Part shown: piece after piece, positions 33,297 through 43,500 of the stretch
How the letters are laid out: each line of letters begins with the position of its first letter
How positions within the stretch are numbered: position 1 is the first letter of the stretch
Source: JAJTGZ01 sp964403525
Lineage (GTDB): Bacteria > Planctomycetota > Phycisphaerae > Phycisphaerales > UBA1924
Reading direction: 5' to 3'
DNA: 64,000 nt
Assembly: GCA_964403525.1 (NCBI GenBank)
Contig: CAYOGE010000001.1
Span: forward strand, 124,001 to 188,000
Translations under genes and position numbers: made by a program
The notes under the pieces: generated by a model
Database searches by the model: none
Told to the model about the DNA's origin: nothing
What the model saw: only the letters and a program-made list of their open reading frames with translations

Positions 33297-34604
33297 ATGA
33301 GTGACCGGCCCTTTACAGATCGAGATTGGAAAAGCGAGGCGGACGTCTGGCGGGCGCGGGCGGAACATCTGCAGCGTACGGTCGACCGGCTGCGGAGCCT
33401 GGCGGTGGCGGGCGAGTCGGCGGGGTTCCTGGCGCACGAGTTGAACAACCTCTACACGCCGGTGGTGGGGTATTGCCACGCGGCGCAGGCGGCTGGGGCC
33501 GACGAAGCGATCAAGCAGAAGGCAATCGCGAAGTCACTGGCCGCGGCGGAGCGGGTTGCTGATCTGGTGGGGGCGATTCTGCAGCTTTCCGGGAGCGCGG
33601 CGGCGGGATCGGCGGTGGGGGGCGTGTGCGATGTTGGCGAGTGTGTGGATGCGGGACTGCTGGCGCTTGGGGCGGAGGGGTGGGGGCGTGAGGGGGTGAC
33701 GGTGAAAGTGGATGTGCCACGTGGCACGTGCGTCGGCGCGGGCGCGGGGGTGGTGCAGCAGGTGGTGATGAACCTGGTGTTGAACGCCAGGCGCGCCATG
33801 GTGGGCCGGCGGGGAGCGATTGAGGTCGACGCGGGCGAGGTGGGGGGGATGGTGCGGATGGAGGTTCGGGATCGCGGGGTGGGGATGGATCGAAAACTTA
33901 TGCAAACAGTGCTTGGCATAAGCGGGGGTGATGGCTTCGATCGCGGCGACTCGGGGATGAACCTGCGGTATGAGGTGGATGTGCAGGAGCTTGCGCGGTC
34001 GGGGTCGATCAACGGGCAGGCACGGTGGGGGGTGCGGGTGAAAGCGGAAAGCGAAAAACGGAAAGCGAAAATCAAGGCCGTCGAGAGGGCTGTTGCGCGG
34101 CTGCGCGGGGCGAAGATTGATGCTTCGGCGAGCCCGATTCGGGTTTGGGATGCGGAGGAGGTGGCGGCGGAGCTTCGTTCTCGAGATGTGAGGCACGAGA
34201 CGCGAGGCGCGAGTGGGGGGCAGGAAGAGAACGATCAACGTTCAACGTTCAACGTTCAAATGGAGAATGGGGGATCGGTGCCGAGTGGGGGGGCGTTGAA
34301 ACACGGAGCTCACGGAGTGCACGGAGGAAGGCAGAGTGTGGAGAGTGGGGAGGGCGTGAAGACAAACCGCAAATCCCAAATGGCAAATGGCAAATCGGAG
34401 AAGGGGACGGGGCGCTTTGGAGACTTGGGCTGTGAGACGCGCGATGTGAGCAGGCGAGGAACCGGACTCGGACTGGCGCTTTGCCTGGAGCTGGTTGGTC
34501 GCGTGGGTGGGCGGATGTGGGCGGAGTCGGTGGTGGGGGAGGGGACGGTTGTGTTTGTGGATTGGCCGCGGGCGGAGGGTGCGGGTGTGCGGCGGGCGGC
34601 GTGA
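33297..34604 (+). CDS. Histidine-kinase-like protein with repeat-derived insertion
   Basis: 435 residues from the ATG at 33297. DHp helix with AHELNN (His about 47, as in NtrB-type kinases), N box 'VMNLVLNARRAM' (about 157), G1 'VRDRGVGMD' and G2 GTGLGLAL (about 388) with the terminal GEGTVVFVDWP strand. There is no sensor or membrane domain. Between G1 and G2 the ATP lid is displaced by about 140 extra residues (about 240-380) encoded by simple dispersed repeats, including a 42-base element also found at 31077. The frame stays open, so a full protein could be made, but ATP binding may be disturbed. It might also relate to the partition locus because a parS-like site lies inside it (33713). 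Confidence 0.8.
   Translation: MSDRPFTDRDWKSEADVWRARAEHLQRTVDRLRSLAVAGESAGFLAHELNNLYTPVVGYCHAAQAAGADEAIKQKAIAKSLAAAERVADLVGAILQLSGSAAAGSAVGGVCDVGECVDAGLLALGAEGWGREGVTVKVDVPRGTCVGAGAGVVQQVVMNLVLNARRAMVGRRGAIEVDAGEVGGMVRMEVRDRGVGMDRKLMQTVLGISGGDGFDRGDSGMNLRYEVDVQELARSGSINGQARWGVRVKAESEKRKAKIKAVERAVARLRGAKIDASASPIRVWDAEEVAAELRSRDVRHETRGASGGQEENDQRSTFNVQMENGGSVPSGGALKHGAHGVHGGRQSVESGEGVKTNRKSQMANGKSEKGTGRFGDLGCETRDVSRRGTGLGLALCLELVGRVGGRMWAESVVGEGTVVFVDWPRAEGAGVRRAA
33713..33728. promoter_or_regulatory. parS-like site 5, inside kinase-like gene
   Basis: TGTGCCACGTGGCACG, palindromic apart from its final base, encoding VPRGT within the kinase-like gene. Confidence 0.7.
34048..34456. repeat. Cluster of dispersed repeats inside the kinase-like gene
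   Basis: Successive simple repeat blocks: GCGGAAAGCGAAAAACGG (34048-34078), GAGGCACGAGACGCGAGG (34183-34214), three AACGTTC units (34236-34258), the 42-base element (34295-34336) and three CAAATGG-type units (34363-34398). All stay in frame. Confidence 0.75.
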
Positions 34605-34751
34605 GTGGGGCGTGGAGTGTTGCCGCAGAGGAGATTGTGGGCGCAAAGGAGAGCGAGCAGCCTGGCTGCGGGTGATGGCTTTGCGTCGAGACCGGTGTGG
34701 TGTTTCGGTTCGGCGCTGCGCAGCGAGTTGGGGCGGGGCGCGGGTGTTGTG

Positions 34752-35012
34752 TCAGCGGATCCGCGCGCGCTGCTGTGGGGTGAGCGTGTTGTAGTCGACG
34801 GTCTTCCAGCCGTTGCCTGGGGGCGGGTTGTCGTGCACACCGACCCAGCGGTAGCCCTGTGAGCCGCCGGGCGGGCCGCCGACTGGTCCGTTGTCGAAGA
34901 CTTCGACGAGGCGACGGTCGCCGTGGCATCCTCGCAGCGAGACGAGCGCACCAATGGTGACAAAGAGCAGTGCAGCCGGCAGCATGAGCCAGCGATGGGA
35001 TTGGCGTGGCAT
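34752..35012 (-). CDS. Small single-pass membrane protein, hypothetical
   Basis: 86 residues. An N-terminal hydrophobic helix (about 8-26, WLMLPAALLFVTIGALVSL) and a Gly/Pro/Asn-rich exterior part with 'VGVHDNPPPGNGWKTVDYNT'. No strong ribosome site and no recognisable family, but the composition and signal-anchor look genuine. It stands alone. Confidence 0.5.
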   Translation of the reverse strand: MPRQSHRWLMLPAALLFVTIGALVSLRGCHGDRRLVEVFDNGPVGGPPGGSQGYRWVGVHDNPPPGNGWKTVDYNTLTPQQRARIR

Positions 35013-35356
35013 CTTGAGAACGGTAGCGGTGGTGTGCTGGTGGTGGGGGGCTGTGGTGGGGGGGGATGGTGATTGTGGAGTGGCCGGGGCTCGGAAGACC
35101 CTGAGACCCGACGCTGCTTCAGAGATTCGAGAAGAAGCTGCGTTCTAGGTTGGACTGGCCAGAATGATCGCGACGGTAATCAGCAGAGCTACGCCTGGTC
35201 TTCATGCTCTCGGCCCCCGAGGACACGGCTCAGATTCCTCCACATTCGCTTCCACTTCACACGGCGACTGTGGCTGCTTGTGCTGGATCGGAGCGCACCG
35301 TGTGATCGAGTTGGGGGCGCGATGTGAATCGACCGAGCGCCAATCCCCCATCGGAC
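35013..35356. other. Gene-free stretch
   Basis: About 340 bases between two minus-strand genes. I see no promoter, RNA or gene that can be supported. A strong terminator for the operon on its right is also not evident. Confidence 0.4.
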
Positions 35357-35998
35357 TCACACTCCCTCAATGACTGCGCGAGTGAACTTCTGGATAAACG
35401 GTCGCGTCTTTGCGTGATCTCGAACCACGATTGTTGACTGACAGCGCAGCGCGCGGTCATCGCCCACGGACCACTTGCCAGCGATCAGGTATTGACCCCA
35501 TAAGACACCGTGAATTGGGGCAAGGCCGGGCCAGTCAAATACTTCAACTTTCTGAAAGGCAAAGCAGGGAGATCGCATGGCGTGGATCGCCTGCAGGTTG
35601 CTTTCCAAGCGGCTCAAGAAACCTGCGTCGAGAGCACCCATTCCCTGAAGTTGCTGGATTGTTACCTTGCTGAGCCGCCGTACGACGAATCGCTCGATGC
35701 GAGGACACTGCGCGACTTTGTCAGGTGCAGACCAGTCAGTTTGGACAATCCTCGTCAGAGCGGGGAAAACGAAACGGAGGTCCTGCGCCGATACCAGAAG
35801 GGTCTGTTGCCCTGCTTGTCGAAGAGCTCTCCGAGAGAAGTCGGCCTCCGAGGCCTCGTGGTCTTCGAATACGCGGATTGTGCCATTCAACTTGTGCCAG
35901 TACCCCTTTGCCAATTGGGCCACTGACGCGCCAAGCGTCCGCTGCATCGCGACCGCGGCGGCGCCTCCGAGCAACGTTGCAGGATCAAATGGGCTCAT
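35357..35998 (-). CDS. Unknown protein at the end of the type III-like RM operon
   Basis: 213 residues, 18 bases after the mod stop, so probably the last gene of the operon. The sequence begins 'MSPFDPATLLGGAAAVAMQR' (a moderately hydrophobic helix) and then looks globular, with 'SRRALRQAGQQTLLVSAQDL', 'IERFVVRRLSKVTIQQLQGM' and a closing 'GVLWGQYLIAGKWSVGDDRA'. No catalytic motif or known domain is recognised. Its composition is less GC-biased than its surroundings, consistent with transferred cargo. An accessory role in defence is inferred from position only. Confidence 0.7.
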   Translation of the reverse strand: MSPFDPATLLGGAAAVAMQRTLGASVAQLAKGYWHKLNGTIRVFEDHEASEADFSRRALRQAGQQTLLVSAQDLRFVFPALTRIVQTDWSAPDKVAQCPRIERFVVRRLSKVTIQQLQGMGALDAGFLSRLESNLQAIHAMRSPCFAFQKVEVFDWPGLAPIHGVLWGQYLIAGKWSVGDDRALRCQSTIVVRDHAKTRPFIQKFTRAVIEGV

Positions 35999-36016
35999 TG
36001 GCGCGTGCTCCCGTGG

Positions 36017-38845
36017 TCAGACCGCAAACACCTTCAGCACTTCATCACCGTAGTGATTGATCACTTTCACCGCGATCTTCTTGCCCTTGGGCTTGTCGAA
36101 TGGGCGGCTCACGGTGCTGTAGAGCGTGCTCCACGCCCCTTCGTCAACCTCGGCCCGCAGTGCACGCTTCAGGCGGTCGTACGGCCCGCCGTCCTCCTTG
36201 CGGGCCGCGCCGGTGAAATAGGCGTGCCGGACGAAGAAGCTCTCGCCGTTGTAGTCGGTGTCGATGAACCAGCACGCGATGTCATCGACCGATGAAGAGC
36301 GGACCTCGCCGGTGGTGGGGTCGTAGACGTCGAGGCCCTTGATCTCGACTTCGATCTGGTCGGAGGGAGTGGGGGTGTTCTTTGCCCCTTGCTTCACTGT
36401 CCCCGGGCTTCCGCCCGGGGCTCGTATGACCACATCCGGCTCGCCGAAGATCATGAAGAGGTTGCCCGCGCCGGTCTTCTTGAGGAGGTCGCCCATGGCG
36501 ATGTCGGCGTTGATGCGGACGGGAAGGACCGTGAGGGCGCCGTAGCGCTTGGCCTCTTCGCCCACGTGCGGATCGAACGCAAAGCCGGCGATGAGGAGGG
36601 TGTCGAAGCCGACGCCGCGGACGGCTTCCTTGGCCGCCTCTTTCACCAGCTCGGGGCCGACGGTGCCGTGCTCGGGGCCGATGCAGACGGCGACGCGCTG
36701 GCGCTTGCCAGCCTTGTCGGTGTACGCGCCCGCGCCCTGGATCCACTCGCCCGGGTGCGGGTCGAGGGTCTCGAAGGCCATCTTCTCACCCTTGAACGAA
36801 TTCTGCACGCCCGCACGCTTCATGTTGTCGAGGATGAGGCGGCCGAAGTCGTCGGGGCCGATGACCTTGGTGGTGACGGTTGCCCCTTCGACCTTTTCGC
36901 CCTTGGTTGAACGCTCGCGCTTGGTCTCCAGGCTTAGGGTGCGGTGGGGGCTGAGGCTTTCCACCGTGAACGGGCCGCAGACGCGGATGCCCTTGGCGTC
37001 CTCGTACGGCTTGTCGTAGAGCACTTCTGTCTCGGCATGGCGCTTGATGGCGCGGTCGATCTCGTCACGGCTCATCCCTTCCTTGATGTCGGGGTTGTTG
37101 GCGATGCTCTTGAGCGTCACGTGCGGCACACGTTTGTAGACGAAGCCGCGGCGGAGATCGGCCTTGTCGCTGCTGACTGACGGTGTGGCGGAGCGGAGGT
37201 GCTGTTTGATGGCGTCGTCGTCGGTGGACGCGGCGACTTCCGGGTACTGGTCGGCCAGGTAGTAGCTGGGGTAGCGAGCGGACATCAGGCGCGTGCGGGC
37301 GAGGGTGAGAGCGACGCGCGAGGTGTCGGTGGTGATCCACCGACGGCCCCATTGCTCCGCAACGTACGCGGTTGTCCCTGAACCGCAAGTGGGATCGAGG
37401 ACGAGGTCACCCGGGTCCGTTGTCATCAGCAAACAGCGTTGGATGATTTTTGTACCTGTCTGAACAATGTAGATTTTCGGGTCTGTAAAACTGCCTGTTC
37501 CGGTATCGTCCCAGAGATTGCCGAAGGGAGATACGGGAAAATCGTTCCAGTACCGGATGTACCCAAACGTCGCTCCGGACAGCATCAGTCTGTCCGCTGC
37601 AGAGAGTCCATCCATTCCCGGCTTCGTTGTGCTCCACCCGCGGTTGCCGGGTGGCTTAAACGTCTGCCCTCCGAACTCGTACTCATATCGAATTGATTCA
37701 GCGCCCGTTTGCGAAGTGAGGTCGCTGAGACGAAATGGCCGGCTCTCCGGCGGAAGCTGTCGGGGATTCTCCCGTTCTTCGGAAGTCATCTTGCGACGGA
37801 CATTTCCGGGTAACTCAAGCCATGAGTACAGCCCGCTATCTTCCGCGCCCAGCCCCTTTTCCACATACAGCTGCCGATATTTTACCTGCGAGATGTCCTT
37901 CGCATACCAGACTAGAAAATCGCAGGTGTCAGCGAGGACGTTTGTGGTGGCGGTCGGACTGTTCGCGCCACTGGTCTTCGACACAGTAATCTGCGAGCAG
38001 AAATTCTCTCGGCCAAACACTTCGTCCATCACGCTCCGCACAAGGTGAACGTTGTCGTCGCCGATTTGCATGAAGAGCGAGCCACTCTCGGTAAGCAGTT
38101 CGCGGGCAACGGTGAGCCTGTCGCGGATGTACGACAGGTAGGAATGGATTCCCAGCGCCCACGTGTCGCGGAAGGCTCGCATCTGCTCGGGCTGGCGGAC
38201 GACATCTTCGGCCTTACCGTCCTTGACGTCACGCTTGCGGGTGCTGACCTGCCAGTTGCTGCCGAACTTGATGCCGTAGGGCGGATCAAAGTAGACGCAC
38301 TGGACGCGCCCCTTGAGCCCCTCCTTCTCCGCCAGCGAGGTCATCACCATGAGCGAGTCGCCCAGGATGAGCCGGTTGCTCCAGTGCCCCTGGTGGTGGT
38401 AGAAGTCGACGCGCTCGGCGAAGTCCTTGGGGAGGCCGTTGAAGGCGGAGTAGTGGTCGAAGAGGCCGGCCGGCTCATCGGATGTGCCTTCGGGCTTGGC
38501 CGCGGTCTTGCGGAAGTCTTCGAGGAGGGCCTGCGGGTGGATCTTCTCCTGGATGTAGATGGGGACGGCGGGGACGCTGAGGCCGTTGGGGTCGCGGTCC
38601 TGCTCGTCCTTCCCCTTCCAGACGAGCTGGGGGTCGAGGTCGGGGTTGCGGGGGTAGAGGACGGGCTTGGCGGGGTTTTCATCCGCGGGCTTAACGAAGT
38701 CGCGGAGCTCCTCGGTCGGGATGTTCGCCCGCGTGTCGCGGTGGGTGAGGGTGGCGAGGGGGGTGGGGGCGGGGGGGGCGTTCCGCCCGGCTTTGGGCTT
38801 GCGAGTGGGGGCGGGGGGCTTGGATGGGGTGGGTTTCTTGGCCAT
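36017..38845 (-). CDS. mod: Type III-like DNA methyltransferase (Mod)
   Basis: 942 residues. Site-specific DNA amino-methyltransferase of beta class: catalytic DPPY (about 190, 'QCVYFDPPYGIKFGSN') precedes the SAM motif 'LVLDPTCGSGTTAYVAEQWG' (about 480). The part from about 535 on is the long C-terminal region of modification subunits that pair with BPTD_3080-type Res proteins ('FAFDPHVGEEAKRYG', 'YFTGAARKEDGGPYDRLK'). The N-terminal 35 residues are Pro/Lys-rich. A GC palindrome (about 36400-36420) codes in frame for PGGSPGT near residue 810 and looks like an inserted repeat. The gene starts 12 bases after the OLD ATPase gene ends. It protects host DNA from the Res subunit encoded upstream. 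Confidence 0.9.
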   Translation of the reverse strand: MAKKPTPSKPPAPTRKPKAGRNAPPAPTPLATLTHRDTRANIPTEELRDFVKPADENPAKPVLYPRNPDLDPQLVWKGKDEQDRDPNGLSVPAVPIYIQEKIHPQALLEDFRKTAAKPEGTSDEPAGLFDHYSAFNGLPKDFAERVDFYHHQGHWSNRLILGDSLMVMTSLAEKEGLKGRVQCVYFDPPYGIKFGSNWQVSTRKRDVKDGKAEDVVRQPEQMRAFRDTWALGIHSYLSYIRDRLTVARELLTESGSLFMQIGDDNVHLVRSVMDEVFGRENFCSQITVSKTSGANSPTATTNVLADTCDFLVWYAKDISQVKYRQLYVEKGLGAEDSGLYSWLELPGNVRRKMTSEERENPRQLPPESRPFRLSDLTSQTGAESIRYEYEFGGQTFKPPGNRGWSTTKPGMDGLSAADRLMLSGATFGYIRYWNDFPVSPFGNLWDDTGTGSFTDPKIYIVQTGTKIIQRCLLMTTDPGDLVLDPTCGSGTTAYVAEQWGRRWITTDTSRVALTLARTRLMSARYPSYYLADQYPEVAASTDDDAIKQHLRSATPSVSSDKADLRRGFVYKRVPHVTLKSIANNPDIKEGMSRDEIDRAIKRHAETEVLYDKPYEDAKGIRVCGPFTVESLSPHRTLSLETKRERSTKGEKVEGATVTTKVIGPDDFGRLILDNMKRAGVQNSFKGEKMAFETLDPHPGEWIQGAGAYTDKAGKRQRVAVCIGPEHGTVGPELVKEAAKEAVRGVGFDTLLIAGFAFDPHVGEEAKRYGALTVLPVRINADIAMGDLLKKTGAGNLFMIFGEPDVVIRAPGGSPGTVKQGAKNTPTPSDQIEVEIKGLDVYDPTTGEVRSSSVDDIACWFIDTDYNGESFFVRHAYFTGAARKEDGGPYDRLKRALRAEVDEGAWSTLYSTVSRPFDKPKGKKIAVKVINHYGDEVLKVFAV
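36400..36420. repeat. Palindromic repeat inserted in frame in mod
   Basis: CCCCGGGC-TTCC-GCCCGGGG forms an eight-base hairpin with a four-base loop within the mod coding region and encodes the non-conserved PGGSPG loop. Confidence 0.6.
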
Positions 38846-38857
38846 GTCTGTTGTCGG

Positions 38858-40552
38858 TTACTTCGCTGCCTTGGCGATCGCCTCGAAGAGCTTGCTCGCC
38901 CGCTCTTGCGTCTGTGCGGGGAGTTCCTTTGCGTCCTTCATGTGTCGGATTTTCGCACAGATATGACGTGCGACTGCGCCCTTACTGAAGCCCAGATTGT
39001 GCGCCGCAACAGCGGCCTCGGCTCGGTTGCCCAGAGTGCCTCCGGGTGACAGTTCGAGTGAGGCCAATGCGGGTGCGGAAAGGCGGTCCTTGTAGACCTC
39101 CTTCACCGCTTCAAGGAAAAACGCCTCGGGGAAGAGGTCTTCCACCGCGGCGTCGCCAGTGGCGCCGATCGCCTCGCCGATCATGACGGCACTGCTCTTG
39201 CCTTCTCCGTATCGAGCGAGCCATCCCTTAACGAATTTGTCTCGTGCTGCTTGCCCTTCGCCATCGGAGTCGTACAAAGCGATTACCCGCAGCCGCTGCC
39301 CGACCATGAATGTAGAGAGGTATGTGACTTCGTGCGCTCCACCACAGGCGCTGATCAGCAGGTCTTGTGGCACGCCTGGCTTTCCCGAACGCTCGAACAA
39401 TCCACTGAGCGCCGTCAGATACCAGTAGTCGTGAACACCTTCAACGGTGAGGTTCTTCTCGTCTGCTGGCATGCCGACGAGTCCGTTCATGCCAAGGGCT
39501 GCTTGGAGTGTCATTTTGGCTTCAGGTGTCGCCTCAGTAAGCTTCTCCGAGACCTTCGCGCCCTCTGCCCTTTCGCCGCTCATCACGCGGATTCGGTCGG
39601 GCTCGCGCAGATTGATCATGAACGGGAGATGGGTTGTGTAGATCAGCGTGTTCGTCGCGGCGTACTCCTCAAGACGCACCAAGAGGTCTTTCTGCGCACT
39701 CGCGTGCAGGTGCAGACCCGGTTCGTCCAGCAGGATCACGCAGTTCTTCAATTCCCCCTGCGTCTCATGAGCAAGCTTGGCGTCGAACGAGAAGAACCAA
39801 CGAAACCCTCGGGATCGCTCCTCTAGTTTCACTCTCGCGGTCTCGTTCGGAGCCTTTAAGAACGTCCAGAACTGTTGCTGGTCTGCTTCCAGCTCTACAA
39901 CGTAGGGCTGTTGCTTCCAATGGCTTGCCAGACGCCGAGTGATCGTCGCGCCGCCGTCGGAGAGGTTGTGCTGACGCTCCGTCTTGTCTGGCTCTTGACC
40001 TTGCCGCACCAATTCATCGATGTCCAAACCTGCCAGCGAGAGGATCGTCATCAGAGATTTGTCCTCTGGCGTTGGGTTTGCACGGCGTGCCTGCACTTGA
40101 TCCAAGTACGCCATCCCATTGAACACCTGATACTCATCCATGAAAACGAACTTTGGCAGCCAGGAGGAAATCACCGCCAGCTCGTCTGGTCCAGCCACAT
40201 CGGCGCTGACGATCTGCAACGCGCCTGCATACGTGCGGCCGATCGAAATCTCAACCGGAAGGCGAGTGGAGTTTGTCAGCGCTGCGATCTGCTGCGCCTC
40301 GCCGGCCTCCAGCTCGAACGTCGCGACACAGGGCATATGCGACTCGTCACGCTTGTCCCGGAATCCGCGCGGCCACTCATCGCGGATGTTGTAGCTCTCC
40401 GGCACCGCCGGATTCAGCTTGTGCAGCGCTTTGAGCAGCGTAGTTTTTCCAGATTCGTTCTTGCCGACGATCACGGAGAGGGGCGAAACGCGAATCTCCT
40501 CCGAGTCGATCACGGACTTGTACATCTTGACGCGGAAGGACTTCAGACGCAT
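38858..40552 (-). CDS. OLD-family ATPase with TOPRIM nuclease domain in RM operon
   Basis: 564 residues from the ATG at 40552, which overlaps the res stop (ATG...TGA within ten bases) with AGGAG 8 bases upstream. ABC/SMC-type ATPase: 'VIVGKNESGKTTLLKAL' Walker A (about 30-38), 'HNLSDGG' signature-like, Walker B 'CVILLDEPGLHLHASAQ', and H-loop 'LIYTTHLPFMIN'. The C-terminal TOPRIM half has LTVEGVHDYWYL (catalytic Glu) and ALYDSDGEG (acidic pair), as in OLD/Overcoming-lysogenization-defect nucleases. It is not a standard component of type III restriction systems, so it is likely a second nuclease activity or an ATP-dependent regulator of the RM complex. Confidence 0.88.
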   Translation of the reverse strand: MRLKSFRVKMYKSVIDSEEIRVSPLSVIVGKNESGKTTLLKALHKLNPAVPESYNIRDEWPRGFRDKRDESHMPCVATFELEAGEAQQIAALTNSTRLPVEISIGRTYAGALQIVSADVAGPDELAVISSWLPKFVFMDEYQVFNGMAYLDQVQARRANPTPEDKSLMTILSLAGLDIDELVRQGQEPDKTERQHNLSDGGATITRRLASHWKQQPYVVELEADQQQFWTFLKAPNETARVKLEERSRGFRWFFSFDAKLAHETQGELKNCVILLDEPGLHLHASAQKDLLVRLEEYAATNTLIYTTHLPFMINLREPDRIRVMSGERAEGAKVSEKLTEATPEAKMTLQAALGMNGLVGMPADEKNLTVEGVHDYWYLTALSGLFERSGKPGVPQDLLISACGGAHEVTYLSTFMVGQRLRVIALYDSDGEGQAARDKFVKGWLARYGEGKSSAVMIGEAIGATGDAAVEDLFPEAFFLEAVKEVYKDRLSAPALASLELSPGGTLGNRAEAAVAAHNLGFSKGAVARHICAKIRHMKDAKELPAQTQERASKLFEAIAKAAK

Positions 40553-43500
40553 GCGTTCGCTCCTGCTGCTGTAGTTTGCGCCTTGACCCAAGCTCTAATC
40601 GTGTTCTGCACGTCCCAGGGGTCGCTGACCTCAAGGAACGCCCACCGCCCGAACTCCCCCGCCCCGTTGACGGCGGGAATCCAAAGCTCTTTCGCGGTGC
40701 TGACCTTGGCCGCCTTGGCGTCGCCGATCTTGTCCTGCCCTTCGCCAACGCCCGAGACCTCGAGGATGAGTTTGAGCGGGTCGTCCTTGCCCCGCCCATC
40801 GTCGAGCCAGACCATGAAGTCGGGGGTGTAGCGCTTGGGTTCGCCGTTGAGCAGGTAGGGGATGGTGAAGTGGAGGTTGTGGTTTTTGACGTAGCAGAGG
40901 ACCTCGTCCATCTCTTCGAGCGTCTGAGCGACCTTCTGCTCCCATGAGCCGGTGTCGGCGACGACGTGGCTGATGTGGCACTTGTCTGCGCTTGTCGCCC
41001 AGGTCTTGCGGGTGGTGTCGAAGTCGATGCCCGCCGTGGTTCCTTCGGGTGAGTAGGGGTTGACGAGCGGGACGAGTCGCTTTGAACCCTGGCCGCCGGC
41101 GCTGCCGCGGACGATCGCTTTGTAGATCTTGTCGGCGGCCTTGTGCTGGGGCTCGGACATCAGCAGCAGGCCGACGAAGGTGCGGTCCTTGAGTTTGAGT
41201 GAGTTGTCGATCCACTCACGGCAGATCGAGACAAGTTCCGGGAAGCGCCAGGGCTGTTCACCGTCGGCGGTGGGGTTGAGGTACTCGCTCAGCACCCGGT
41301 GGGCGAGGGAAAAGGCCACCGCCTGCGGGCGGACGTCCTTGAGATCGTCGAGGGTGTGGTACTCGCGCTCGCCGACGATTGGCGCGATCTCTGTTTTGGT
41401 CGGCAGGTCCCGCGAGGTGAGGGCGAGGTGCGAGTCGTCTCCAAACTGCGGGGTGAGGGGCGCATCGGTCAGTTCGTAGCGGTAGCCGTCGATCCGCGGG
41501 AACCGCATCTCCAGGTGGGCGCGGTCGGCGAGCGACCGGACGCGTGTTGGCGGCGGGCCGGGCGGCTGCTCCTTGCCTGCGCCGCTGGTGGGGATGAACG
41601 AGAAGGGGACACCGTAGACCTCGGCGTATTCGACCGGGAAACCGGGGAAGGTGTGCTTTTCACCGTTGACGATGACCTCGGTGGGGCGCGGGCGGTAGGA
41701 GATGCGGCGGAGGCCGCGGCCGACGACCTGCTCGCACAGGAGCTGTGTGCCGAAGGCGCGGACGCCGAGGATGTGGGTGACGGTGTTGGCATCCCACCCT
41801 TCGGTGAGCATCGAGACGGAGACGACGCAGCGGACGTGCTCGCCGAGTTTGCCCGCCTTGCCGACGGTGTTGAGGACTTCGCGGAGGATGTCCTCATCGG
41901 TCAGCTTGTCGGTGTCCGCACCCGGGTAGCGGATGCGGTATTCGTGCTTGAACTCTTCGATCTCGCGCGAGGCGATGGCCTTGAAGTCGCCGCTGAGGGC
42001 CTCGCCGGATTCGAGCTGCTCGGAGTCGACGAGGATGGTGTTGGGGCGGTGGCGGAACTGGTTCTCGCCGGTCGGACCCCGCTCGACGTTGTTGAAGGCG
42101 GCGAGCTTGCCGGGGACGATGACGCCGGGGAGTGCCGTGCCCTCTGCGCCTTCATCGTCGGCCTCTGTGGCTGGCGGTTTCTTCTCGTACCCGCTGATCC
42201 AGTCAAAGACGAGCTTGGAGACGTTGGTGTTGTTGCAGACGACGATGAAGACCGGCGGGGTCTGGAGCGATCCTTCGTGCTTGCCCGCTTCCCAAGCCTT
42301 GAAGCGCTTCTCGTAGTTGGTGTAGAGTGAGTGGAGCGCGCCTTCAAGCTCCATCGGCAGACGCGGCTCGGTGTCGTACTGCTGTGTTCCTCTGCCCTTC
42401 TTAGGGAGTTCGTCGCGGATGCGGAGCCAGAGGTCGCGGTATGTGGGTGAGGGGCCGGTCATCGAGTCATCGGCGACGGGGACGCGGGGGACCTTGACGA
42501 TGCCGGACTCGATCGCGTCGATGAGCGAGAAGTCGGAGACGACCCACGGGAAAAGCGTGCCCTCGCTGTAGCCGCTGCCGCGGAGGAAGAAGGGGGTGGC
42601 GGAGAGGTCGTAGATGGACTTGATGCCGATCTTGTCCTGGATGGCGGTGAGGCCGCTGAGCCAGACGTGGGCGGCTTTGTTGCGCTGCTCAGCCTCGGTG
42701 CGGTCGTCGCCAACGAGCTTCTCTTTCTTGTCGGTGTCGTCGGGCTTGCGGCGGTAGCAGTGGTGGGCCTCATCGTTGAGCACCACGATCTGCTTGCTGG
42801 TTCCGAGTGGGCGGCAGACGCGGCGGACCATCTCGCCGACGGTTTCGGTGAGGGCGGGCGAGGGCTTGCCGTCCTTTGCGAGCAACTCTTTGGTGAGCTT
42901 GGAGGCCTTGACCTTCTCGCGCGGCTGGAAGCTGTGGTAGTTGGTGATGACGACCTTGGCGCGTTTGAGTTCCTCGCGCATGTCCTCGGGAACGAGGTCG
43001 AGCTTGGCGTAGTAGTTCTCTGGGTCGCTCGGCTGGATCACGCGCAGGCGGTCGCGGATGGTGATGCCGGGGGTGACAGCGAGGAAAGCGTCGGTGAAGC
43101 GTGAGTCTTGCGGGTTGCGGGCCTTGTTGAGCGTGTGCCAGGCGATGATCATTGCCATGACGACGGTCTTGCCGCTGCCGGTAGCCATCTTGGTGGCCAT
43201 GCGGTAGAGGCCTGGGTTGGCGTCACGCGAGGCGTTCTGGAGGTCGTTCTCGATAAACGTGTCGCCGGCGCGGCGGGCGACCTCGGTGATGTAGATGAGG
43301 GTTTCGAGCGCTTCGATCTGGCAGAAAAAGAGCGGTCGCTCACGCCCGGGGTCCCGCCAGTGCTCAAGCAGACGACGCGTGACGCCGGTGATGTCGCCGG
43401 TCACGCCGGAAGCACGCCACCGGTCGACGCGAACGCGGATGGCGTTCACCATCGGATTCACTTCGTAGCGCTCGCTGCTCCAGTCACCGATGGTGGTCTG

